DNA of 41,121 nt from a bacterium. GTDB taxonomy: Bacteria; B130-G9. Positions 7,919 through 14,530 of this stretch are shown piece by piece (position 1 is the stretch's first letter; every line of letters starts with the position of its first letter). The position numbers and the translations under genes are program-made. The stretch lies in assembly GCA_035527515.1 (NCBI GenBank), contig DATLAJ010000141.1, positions 1-41,121 on the forward strand, in the 5' to 3' direction. The notes beneath the pieces are model-generated. The model ran no database searches. It worked only from the letters and a program-made list of their open reading frames with translations, and was not told the origin of the DNA.

Positions 7919-8188
7919 ACGAAGCATCACCTCAATCTTAATTCCACTTGTTCTCGCACAAAACACCGTGCCGCGTCAAGCCGCGGCGAGCCAAAGCGGT
8001 GTCAAGCCACCGCACTCCAAAAAGGCGGTCGCCCACCCGGTCCATCTGATGTTTGGGCTGTTCCGGCAAGCAGCGCCCCTACGGAATGCTGTCCCGGGAC
8101 TTTTGCGCCAGCGTTTTCAGGTTGCAGCCTACAGGTGGCGACTGATAACTTGTGCGCCGTAGCATTGGCGGTGGCGTAAGCGTGAACC

Positions 8189-8216
8189 TTGACCTGCCGT
8201 TGTTTGATAGTAATAT
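8189..8216 (+). promoter_or_regulatory. Predicted sigma70-type promoter of serS
   Basis: TTGACC (8189-8194), a 16-bp spacer, then TAATAT (8211-8216). It lies about 100 bp ahead of the serS start in an otherwise repeat-filled gap. It would give a leader of about 90 nt. Confidence 0.5.
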
Positions 8217-8254
8217 GTTAGGTGGTGCCGAAAAGGCGCCTCCACTCGACCCTT

Positions 8255-8280
8255 CGCCCCGGGGCTTAGTCCCTGGGGCG
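8255..8280 (+). promoter_or_regulatory. Hairpin in the serS leader (possible attenuator)
   Basis: Arms cgccccgggg and ccctggggcg (10 bp with one G-U pair) around a 6-nt loop, followed by only 'tttggg'. It lies between the predicted promoter and the RBS. No T-box signature was seen. It could be a weak attenuator or just another local palindrome. Confidence 0.35.
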
Positions 8281-8313
8281 TTTGGGTCAAAATGATCTGA
8301 GAGGATTTCGGAA

Positions 8314-9636
8314 TTGCTTGATTTGCGGTTTGTGCGCGAACATCTGGACTTGGTTAGACGTAAGACCGAGGAGCGGCAGAGCGAGCTTGATTTCGGCCTG
8401 TTCGCGTCGCTTGATGCGAGGCGAAGGGACATGTTGGCGAGAGTTGAGCAGCTCAGGCGAGACCGGAACGAGGTGTCGCAGCGTATCTCTAGGAAAGACG
8501 TACCACAGGGCGAGCGGGAGAGAGTGATCGACAGGATGCGGAAGGTCTCCGACGAGGTCAAATCGCTTGAGAAGGAATTGCGGGCGGTCGAAACGCAGCT
8601 CAGCGATTTCATGCGGGTTATTCCTAATCTGTCGCATGACGATGTGCCGGTCGGGAAAGACGAGTCCTGCAACGTCGAGGTCCGCACGTGGGGCGAGATA
8701 GCGAAGTTCGATTTTGAGCCGAGGGCTCACTGGGACTTGGGTACTGCGCTTGATATTTTAGATTTTGAACGTGCGGCGAGGATGTCTGGCTCCCGATTTG
8801 TGGTCAACAAGGGTCTTGGGGCGCGCCTGGAGCGAGCGTTGATCAATTTCATGCTCGATTTGCACGTGAACGAGCATGGTTACAGGGAGATTATCCCGCC
8901 GTTTCTCGTTAGCTACGAGACCTGCTTTGGCTCAGGTCAAGTCCCGAAGCTCGAGGACGACATGTATTATTGCCTCGGCCCGGCACAGATAGCGGATCGG
9001 GCTAATGAGCCGTTCCGAAGCGACGAATGGCCTGGGCTGTTTCTGGTTCCAACGGGCGAGGTCCCGCTTGTAAACCTGTTCCGGGAGGAGACGCTCGAGG
9101 AGGGCCAGTTACCCCTGAACCTCACGGCATACACCCCGTGCTTCCGCCGCGAGGCTGGGACTTACGGCAAGGACCAACGAGGTCTTGTGCGCCTGCACCA
9201 GTTCAACAAGGTCGAGCTAGTCAAGATAACGACGCCTGAGGCGTCCTGGGATGCGCTCGAGCAGCTTACGAGCGACGCAGAGGTAGTGCTAAAGAGGCTG
9301 GGGTTGGCATATCGCGTTGTCTCGTTGTGCACGGGCGATCTTACGTTTGCGTCCGCCAAGACCTACGACCTTGAGGTGTGGTTCCCGTTTCAGAAACGGT
9401 TCCGAGAGATATCGTCTTGCAGCAATTGCACCGATTTTCAGGCGAGGCGGGCAGGCATCAGATATAAGCCGAAGGACGGGAAATCGCGTTTTGTGCATAC
9501 CTTGAACGGTTCGGGACTCGCGGTCGGGAGGACATTGGCGGCCATTTTGGAGAACTATCAGCTGCCCGACGGCTCGGTCAAGGTCCCAGAAGTATTGGTT
9601 GCCTACATGGGAGGTGTCGAGACCATCGGACGGTAG
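8314..9636 (+). CDS. serS: Seryl-tRNA synthetase
   Basis: A 440-residue class II synthetase that charges tRNA-Ser (and tRNA-Sec where present) with serine. The start is a TTG at 8314 with GAGAGG about 8 nt upstream; the encoded LDLRFVREHLDLVRR is the usual SerRS N-terminus. Residues about 25-100 form the charged antiparallel coiled-coil arm that contacts the long variable arm of the tRNA. The catalytic core shows the serine-binding 'PTGEVPL' (TGE where TAE is commoner), motif 2 'YTPCFRREAGTYGKDQRG', the 'CSNCTDFQARRAGIRY' stretch, and motif 3 'NGSGLAVGRTLAAILENYQ'. The loop before the TxE motif (around residues 220-242) is roughly ten residues longer than in E. coli SerRS. The gene stands alone behind its own predicted promoter. 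Confidence 0.98.
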   Translation: MLDLRFVREHLDLVRRKTEERQSELDFGLFASLDARRRDMLARVEQLRRDRNEVSQRISRKDVPQGERERVIDRMRKVSDEVKSLEKELRAVETQLSDFMRVIPNLSHDDVPVGKDESCNVEVRTWGEIAKFDFEPRAHWDLGTALDILDFERAARMSGSRFVVNKGLGARLERALINFMLDLHVNEHGYREIIPPFLVSYETCFGSGQVPKLEDDMYYCLGPAQIADRANEPFRSDEWPGLFLVPTGEVPLVNLFREETLEEGQLPLNLTAYTPCFRREAGTYGKDQRGLVRLHQFNKVELVKITTPEASWDALEQLTSDAEVVLKRLGLAYRVVSLCTGDLTFASAKTYDLEVWFPFQKRFREISSCSNCTDFQARRAGIRYKPKDGKSRFVHTLNGSGLAVGRTLAAILENYQLPDGSVKVPEVLVAYMGGVETIGR

Positions 9637-9638
9637 CG

Positions 9639-9652
9639 GCGGCGCAAGCCGC
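9639..9652 (+). terminator. Small GCAA-tetraloop hairpin after serS
   Basis: gcggc / gccgc stem with a GCAA loop beginning 2 nt after the serS stop codon. The stem is short and no T-run follows, so it is only a weak terminator candidate between the convergent serS and HDOD genes. Confidence 0.3.
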
Positions 9653-9769
9653 ACCAGCCAAGCGATGGTGAAACGCGATTCGACCTTAGGGTCCTGAGTG
9701 TGAGCAAGCGTGGCGTTTGGGTGTTGTGCAGGCGAGGGCGTGTGAACGGCCAGAAGCCAGCGGCTAGTC

Positions 9770-10837
9770 TTAAAGGTCGAAGGTCTTCCTGTCTCTCTCG
9801 ACCGTCTCTTGAACCTCCTTGACGATCTCCTGAAAGGTGTCTATGTCAAGTTCCAGGAACGCGCTTGACTCGAGCTCCAGTATGTCCGCTTCGCTTTCAG
9901 GCTGGTTGACCGGAGGCGTCGAGAGGTGATAGGAGATTGCGTCGGATACGCAGGCTAAGTGGGACAGAATAGGTTCTTTTTTGTTGGAGCTTGGGTGATG
10001 GTGGAACTGAATGGCCTTCTCCAGAATCTCCGGGAAGTTCCACTTGTGGCACAGGATCGCGCCAAGTTCGGAGTGGTTGATGCCCAGGACCTGCTCCTCG
10101 ATCTCCTCGAAGGTTAGGTCGCCTTTTTTCTTCAGGGCGATCAGCTCCCTAACGTAGCCGGGCAGCTTGCTCTCAATGATGTTCTTGCCGATGTCGTGCA
10201 GCAGGCCCACAATGAAAGCCTCTTCCACCAGGTCCTTTCTCCTCTGTTTGGCCAAGAGTCGCGCCGCGATGCCAGACTCGATCGAATGTGCCCACAGTGT
10301 CTTGCCGGCGGCGGAATATCCGTGGCCAGGAGAGGGGTGCATGCTCTTGACGGACGAGGCGATGACAATCGTTTTGACCGTCGAGAAGCCGAGAAGCACG
10401 AGGGCGTCTGTCATGCTCGTTATCTGGCCGGACCGCCCATATAGGGCAGAGTTCGAGTACTTGAGGACCTTGGAGGCGAGCGCCGAGTCCTTTAGGATGA
10501 CCTCCTCCATCTGCTTCATTGTGGTGTTCGGCGAGGTGGTGAGCTGCATCACCTTCGTTGCGACGAACGGTAGGCTGGGCAAGTCCTTGACTTGCGTGAG
10601 CATTTTCTTCGCCTCTTGGGGGCTGGATGGCGCGGTCGTCTTGACAGCGGGTTTGCTGGCCATACGAGAGGTTACCGGCCCGGCCGCCGGCCTCTCCTTG
10701 CCGGAAGCGTCTGAGTTGGGCACCAGCACCAGCTGGCCTACCTTGCACTTGCTGCACTTGAACTTCACCTTGGGATTAGGAATCTTACGGGCGTCGGCTT
10801 GGAACTCTGCGCCGCAGTGATCACACCTAAAAAGCAT
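9770..10837 (-). CDS. HDOD-domain signalling protein with N-terminal zinc ribbon
   Basis: 355 residues from the ATG at 10837 (CGGAG 5-6 nt upstream). Residues 1-35 form a zinc ribbon with Cys5-x2-Cys8 and Cys28-x2-Cys31, of the MJ0042/zinc_ribbon type. A Ser/Pro/Ala linker follows (about 40-75). From about residue 78 to 300 lies an HDOD domain ('LPSLPFVATKVMQLT', 'SKVLKYSNSALYG', 'DALVLLGFSTVKTIVIASSV') in which an HD motif is kept ('VGLLHDIGKN', about residues 209-218). HDOD proteins are non-enzymatic or HD-like modules in signalling, chemotaxis and stress pathways; the ribbon suggests nucleic-acid or protein binding. It lies 60 bp downstream of the PP-loop gene on the same strand and may be the last gene of that unit. 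Confidence 0.92.
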   Translation of the reverse strand: MLFRCDHCGAEFQADARKIPNPKVKFKCSKCKVGQLVLVPNSDASGKERPAAGPVTSRMASKPAVKTTAPSSPQEAKKMLTQVKDLPSLPFVATKVMQLTTSPNTTMKQMEEVILKDSALASKVLKYSNSALYGRSGQITSMTDALVLLGFSTVKTIVIASSVKSMHPSPGHGYSAAGKTLWAHSIESGIAARLLAKQRRKDLVEEAFIVGLLHDIGKNIIESKLPGYVRELIALKKKGDLTFEEIEEQVLGINHSELGAILCHKWNFPEILEKAIQFHHHPSSNKKEPILSHLACVSDAISYHLSTPPVNQPESEADILELESSAFLELDIDTFQEIVKEVQETVERDRKTFDL

Positions 10838-10897
10838 GGTTGCTCCGTTTAAGTGGCTCGTTATACATCAACAGTCCATATCGTAGCTGCTACGTCG

Positions 10898-11677
10898 TTA
10901 AACGTCCTTTAACTCTGATAGCAATCTTATTCTATCAGAAACGTTCTGGCCCACCAGCTCAAAATGCCGGTGAACGTGCTTTATCAACATTGGCATCTTT
11001 AGCGCTATGTACTCACCAATTGCCTTATCGGAGACAGGCAGCGAGACCTTAAAGAGGGATTCACGAAGAAACGTCAAAGTATCCCCGTAGTAGCAAACCG
11101 GCTGCGTGCCCAAGTCCCGGCCCGCAACCTTCCGGCCCGTCCTGATGCTAAGCTGCCTGAGCGCCTCGCGTGCATGTTCTCTGTCAGTGATCTCCACGAC
11201 GGGATTAGAATAGCGGATAGCAAAGGTCTCGTGCAACTGCCTATACCCCTCGAGCGTTACGGGTGCCTGGTCCGACATCCACACTGTCGCGCCCGAAGCG
11301 CCGTCAGCGATGTTGGGTATCCCGTGCTCGAGGCAGTAGATCGTGCCGATTGTGTGCATCACGAGCTTGCAGCCGACGCAAATCACGAACAAGCCCCTGA
11401 ACCTGACGATGTCCTTCGCAAGAGTGCGCAGGACTATTGTCCTGAAAAGCTCTTTGCCCGAGATGATTGTGTGGGTGAACTCTGCGCCATCTACCCGGCT
11501 TTTCAGCTCCTCGAGCCGCGCGGCGGTCCTCTCGATCTTCGTGTGGCCGTATCCCCTCGAGACCGAGATCAGATGGACAATGTCGTAACTCCTTCCCAAG
11601 ACCGTTGCCGCGAGCGTGGAATCCAGCCCACCAGAGAATAGCAGCGCCACGGAACTGTCCGATGCTTGGTGTTTCAT
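10898..11677 (-). CDS. PP-loop (N-type) ATP pyrophosphatase family protein
   Basis: 259 residues from the ATG at 11677, with AAGGA 6 nt upstream. The N-terminus carries the PP-loop 'LLFSGGLDSTLAA' (SGGxDS), which binds ATP and adenylates a substrate; families with it include QueC, TtuA/TilS-type tRNA modifiers and ThiI. A Cys pair 'CVGC' lies at about residue 100 and another Cys at 'QPVCYYGD', which could bind metal or take part in sulfur transfer. Length and motifs do not clearly match QueC (its Cys4 zinc site was not found), so the substrate is left open; a tRNA or small-molecule thiolation or amidation role is possible. It begins 17 nt after rsmA ends, indicating an rRNA/tRNA maintenance operon. 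Confidence 0.85.
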   Translation of the reverse strand: MKHQASDSSVALLFSGGLDSTLAATVLGRSYDIVHLISVSRGYGHTKIERTAARLEELKSRVDGAEFTHTIISGKELFRTIVLRTLAKDIVRFRGLFVICVGCKLVMHTIGTIYCLEHGIPNIADGASGATVWMSDQAPVTLEGYRQLHETFAIRYSNPVVEITDREHAREALRQLSIRTGRKVAGRDLGTQPVCYYGDTLTFLRESLFKVSLPVSDKAIGEYIALKMPMLIKHVHRHFELVGQNVSDRIRLLSELKDV

Positions 11678-11694
11678 GTATGGTCCTTCTCAAC

Positions 11695-12546
11695 TCACGT
11701 AGGGTCGGCTCGAGTCAATCTGTTCACGAGATTGACGTAGTCGCGGACAGGAACCTCCTGTGCCCTGCATGTTGCAGGAAAGCCAAACTCGGCTAACAGC
11801 CGTTCGGGGAGCTCTTTGTGGTCCCGCAAGGTCGTGCTTCGCATCAATGAATTGAGCAGCGTCTTTCGCCTGTGCGCAAATGCAGCGGTCACGAACACGT
11901 CGAACGTATCCAGCAGCTCTTTAGATGCAAATGGCGGCTGTTTGGGCGTTATGGCGAGGAGGACCGAATGAACCTTCGGCATGGGCCAGAACGCCTGTGG
12001 AGGGAGCGTAAGAAGCCAGCGCACGCGCGCCCTAGCCTGCACCGTAACGCTCAGTCGGCCATATTGCGCCGTGTTCGGGACCGCCGTCAGCCGCTCGGCA
12101 ATCTCCCTCTGAGCCATTATGCGAATGTCTTCGATCCGCTCCATCTGATTCATCAAAGTAAGCAGAATCCTGACGAACGAGCAGTAGGGAAGATTGCCGA
12201 CAACTTTGACCTTCTTGCCCCAAGTATGTGTAAACACATCGTCTGAAAGATCGAGTTCTTTGGCGTTCCTGCACAGCGGGATGACAGTAGGGCTACCGTC
12301 GAAACGTTCCTCGAGTCGCTGAAACAGGCCTCTGTCCATCTCGACAGCATAGACGAGCTTCGCATCACGAGCGAGGCGCTCGGTGAGCCGGCCGTCGCCA
12401 GCCCCGATCTCGACCACGATCTCGTCGCGAGCTTCGGCGAGTTCGGCGACTTTCTCGAGAAGGTTCCGGTCGTTAAGGAAGACCTGGCCGAGCGATTTTT
12501 TTGGTTCGAGCGCAGTTGGAGCTCTCAATAGAATAGATGCCTCCAC
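11695..12546 (-). CDS. rsmA: 16S rRNA (adenine1518/1519-N6) dimethyltransferase RsmA/KsgA
   Basis: About 283 residues. The enzyme dimethylates the two adjacent adenines in the 3'-terminal hairpin of 16S rRNA, using S-adenosylmethionine, during small-subunit assembly. Features: 'KKSLGQVFL' near residue 16 (family N-terminus), SAM-binding motif I 'VVEIGAGDGRLTERL' (44-58), acidic motif II 'AVEMD' (67-71), and the catalytic 'NLPY' (118-121). Further on are 'FWPMPKVHSVLL' and 'AFAHRRKTLLNSL', all typical. The longest frame starts with GTG at 12546, but GGAGG overlapping it sits 11 nt ahead of an in-frame TTG (12528), which may be the true start. It lies downstream of two tRNA genes and upstream of the PP-loop gene. 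Confidence 0.95.
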   Translation of the reverse strand: MEASILLRAPTALEPKKSLGQVFLNDRNLLEKVAELAEARDEIVVEIGAGDGRLTERLARDAKLVYAVEMDRGLFQRLEERFDGSPTVIPLCRNAKELDLSDDVFTHTWGKKVKVVGNLPYCSFVRILLTLMNQMERIEDIRIMAQREIAERLTAVPNTAQYGRLSVTVQARARVRWLLTLPPQAFWPMPKVHSVLLAITPKQPPFASKELLDTFDVFVTAAFAHRRKTLLNSLMRSTTLRDHKELPERLLAEFGFPATCRAQEVPVRDYVNLVNRLTRADPT

Positions 12547-12601
12547 CTCTATATGGTTCCTCGGCAGTTGGTGCGGGCTGTAGTTTTAATATGTTCAATA
12601 A

Positions 12602-12629
12602 TGCCCTGCTCACCGCTACGCGCAGGGCA
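12602..12629 (-). terminator. Predicted terminator after the tRNA-Gln/tRNA-Glu unit
   Basis: Arms tgccctgc / gcagggca (8 bp, 12-nt loop with possible inner cgc/gcg pairing), 24 bp past the CCA end of tRNA-Glu. On the minus strand it is followed by ttattgaacatatt, which is AT-rich but not a pure T-run. The position fits the end of the tRNA transcript before rsmA. Confidence 0.5.
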
Positions 12630-12653
12630 GAATGCGCCAACGCCGAGAGTCAA

Positions 12654-12728
12654 TGGCGGCCCCTAGGGGAATCGAACCCCTGTTTAATGGCTGAGAACCA
12701 CTCGTCCTTACCACTAGACTAAGGGGCC
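12654..12728 (-). tRNA. tRNA-Glu (anticodon CTC)
   Basis: Complete cloverleaf: acceptor GGCCCCT/AGGGGCC, D-arm gtc...gac, anticodon stem AGTGG/CCATT with loop TTCTCAG (anticodon CTC), T-arm AGGGG-TTCGATT-CCCCT, discriminator G, and an encoded CCA at 12654-12656. It reads GAG codons. It lies 12 bp downstream of tRNA-Gln and is probably cotranscribed with it. Confidence 0.97.
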
Positions 12729-12740
12729 ACACCAAACAGT

Positions 12741-12814
12741 TGGCTGGGAAGCAGGGATTCGAACCCCGGTTCCGTGATCCAGAGTCACGTGTCCTACCCC
12801 TGGACGACTTCCCA
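12741..12814 (-). tRNA. tRNA-Gln (anticodon CTG)
   Basis: Complete cloverleaf: acceptor TGGGAAG/CTTCCCA with the U1-A72 pair typical of tRNA-Gln, D-stem GTCC/GGAC, anticodon stem CGTGA/TCACG with loop CTCTGGA (anticodon CTG), T-arm CGGGG-TTCGAAT-CCCTG, discriminator G, and encoded CCA at 12741-12743. It reads CAG codons and is the first gene after the predicted promoter at 12868-12897. Confidence 0.97.
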
Positions 12815-12867
12815 GCACGCATTTTGATAAACCGACTGTGCGACCATAACAGCGTCAATCCGGCCTA

Positions 12868-12897
12868 ACAATATGGGCTGGCCGGCGCAAATGTCAA
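12868..12897 (-). promoter_or_regulatory. Predicted sigma70-type promoter of the tRNA unit
   Basis: On the minus strand: TTGACA (12897-12892), an 18-bp spacer, TATTGT (12873-12868). A start near 12860 would leave about 45 nt before tRNA-Gln. Confidence 0.6.
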
Positions 12898-12991
12898 GCT
12901 CGACAAGCATCCCGCAGAATCAGATTGCCTATGCAGCCGGCAGAAGTGACTTGGACCGTAGCGCGCAACTTGGCGGCCCGCGGCGGTTGAC

Positions 12992-14128
12992 TTGCTCCCA
13001 ACGGTTGCCTATTGTTCACCTCAAAGCTTACCGAGTGCTTATTTGGTTCAACTGGGGCGAGCAGTGCAGGCCTGGGTTAACAGCAATTTCCTTTGGACGC
13101 AATTCGCTGTCTGTGGTGTCGCAATCTTCATCGCGGGGACGAGGCTATCCCGCTTTGGCGACATCATCGGCAAGAAGCTCAAGATTGGCTCAACCTGGGT
13201 CGGTCTTGTGCTGCTGGCCGCCATTACCTCGATGCCGGAGATGATAACGAGCTGCACGGCCGGGGGTATCGGGGCTCCGGACATGGCCGCCGGCAACCTG
13301 TTCGGCAGCAACCTCTTCAATCTGGCAATACTTGGCATCCTGGGCCTCGTGATGCCTCGCAGGGCCGTTTGGGCCGGCAAGGGCACCAGGCACTTGCTCT
13401 CCGGCAGCCTCAACGGCCTAATGATGCTTGTGGCTCTTCTTGTGATCCTGCTTTACAAGCTCGCATCATGTGAAACCTTACTCAACGAGCTCATGCGGCT
13501 GCCAGTAGGAGTCGGCAGCATCCTGCTACTATTCCTATACTTCCTATGTATGTTTCTTATTTTTCTCGACGAGCGCCACAAGAGCGCAGCGAGCGCCGAG
13601 TCGCAGTCATACAAAGAGGAGAATCTCCCAAACATCTGTGTCAAGTTCGGCGTCGCCAGCGCGATAATCGTGCTCGCTGGGTGGCGGATGGTAATGCTGG
13701 GCCACACACTCGCTCAGGTCCCCATCCACCTGTTCGGCGCACAGCTCGTTCTGGGACAAAGCATAGTCGGCACTCTTTTTCTCGCGGTCGCCACGTCACT
13801 GCCGGAGCTTACTGTGTGCTACGCTGCGGTCAAGATCGGTTCTGTTGACATGGCGATCGGGAACGTCTTCGGGAGCAACATATTCAACATCGCCACCTTT
13901 TTCCTGGCCGACCTGTTTTTTACAAAGGGACCCATTCTGGCCTATGTGAGTGAAGTGCACGTCCTGACCGGACTGTTGGTTGTGGTCATGAGCGTGTTGT
14001 TCATAACGGCGAGCACATACTCTCGCATGTTCCGGGGGTTCAGGCAGGTCCCGTTATCAGCGGCTATTGTGGTGCTTTGGCTCATTGGCTGGCTATTTAT
14101 ACTTGCTTTCACCGGCGCTCCTGATTAG
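12992..14128 (+). CDS. Calcium/cation antiporter (CaCA superfamily, sodium/calcium exchanger type)
   Basis: Up to 378 residues. The longest frame starts with TTG at 12992; an in-frame GTG at 13064 (residue 25) is just ahead of the first helix and may be the real start. The two alpha-repeats that define the family are clear: 'AITSMPEMITS...DMAAGNLFGSNLFNLAIL' (about 77-114) and 'VATSLPELTVC...DMAIGNVFGSNIFNIATF' (about 265-303). Each has the PE helix and the GNxFGSNxFN segment that line the ion site. About ten membrane helices are visible, with a hydrophilic central loop (about 192-215, 'DERHKSAASAESQ'). Proteins of this family exchange Ca2+ (or another cation) for Na+ or H+ at the inner membrane. 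The gene stands alone and diverges from the tRNA unit. Confidence 0.92.
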   Translation: MLPTVAYCSPQSLPSAYLVQLGRAVQAWVNSNFLWTQFAVCGVAIFIAGTRLSRFGDIIGKKLKIGSTWVGLVLLAAITSMPEMITSCTAGGIGAPDMAAGNLFGSNLFNLAILGILGLVMPRRAVWAGKGTRHLLSGSLNGLMMLVALLVILLYKLASCETLLNELMRLPVGVGSILLLFLYFLCMFLIFLDERHKSAASAESQSYKEENLPNICVKFGVASAIIVLAGWRMVMLGHTLAQVPIHLFGAQLVLGQSIVGTLFLAVATSLPELTVCYAAVKIGSVDMAIGNVFGSNIFNIATFFLADLFFTKGPILAYVSEVHVLTGLLVVVMSVLFITASTYSRMFRGFRQVPLSAAIVVLWLIGWLFILAFTGAPD

Positions 14129-14530
14129 CTCTTTTGGAATCGCAGCCGGCCGGGGCATAAATGAGGCGATGAACGGATGCGCGAATCCTGGGAGCGAGAC
14201 GCGACGAGGTGTCGCTGGCTGCCGGTTTTTTGCCCGGCCCAAGTCGCTGGGGCAAACAGGCGGCATCGTAAACAAATCCTCTGTTTGTTACGATATGCAA
14301 TCAGCAGCATTAAGCCGTTTACCGAGTTATTTGCTCGCTTGGGGATTTGCGCGACTGATCATCATTCTGGTTGAAAACATGGGAATAGATAGTGTATTGT
14401 GTTATTGGTTCTACAAGATGTTGCGGGTTTAGTATGGCTGAGCGCGACTGATAGCGCCTCGCAGGCATAGGCTCTTGCGAGTGGATGCGCAGTAAGTGAG
14501 TCTAGTAAACATTCTGGGGATGGTTGGTAA
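14129..14530. other. Intergenic region upstream of pheT
   Basis: About 400 bp without a credible gene. It contains a GC-rich stretch with a six-T run near 14225, the predicted promoter at 14371-14400, and a small ctcgca/tgcgag stem (14458-14481) in the pheT leader. No pheS and no phenylalanine-rich leader peptide were found. Confidence 0.5.
14371..14400 (+). promoter_or_regulatory. Possible promoter of pheT
   Basis: TTGAAA (14371-14376) with either TGTATT (16-bp spacing) or TATTGT (18-bp spacing) as the -10 element, in an AT-rich patch about 130 bp before pheT. Confidence 0.4.

Larger units (their letters stand above)
7501..8188. other. Intergenic region with REP-like palindromes
   Basis: Nearly 700 bp between a minus-strand membrane gene and the serS promoter. 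It holds repeat-family members at 7701-7747 and (inverted) about 7846-7918, and small hairpins at 7772-7788 (cagccc/gggctg) and 7818-7834 (cgaccc/gggtcg). Frames across 7812-8162 are built from these palindromes and resemble no protein. Nothing else was recognised. Confidence 0.65.

Noticed and set aside
7812-8162. A 116-codon frame ahead of serS
   Set aside because: It is composed of palindromic repeats and GC-rich stems and shows no protein-like pattern.
8217-8313. Considered a T-box leader for serS
   Set aside because: The conserved T-box sequence (AGGGTGGNACCGCG) and a specifier loop were not found.
14067-14432. A frame overlapping the end of the antiporter gene and the pheT leader
   Set aside because: It overlaps a real gene in another frame, has no RBS or family resemblance, and crosses the predicted pheT promoter.
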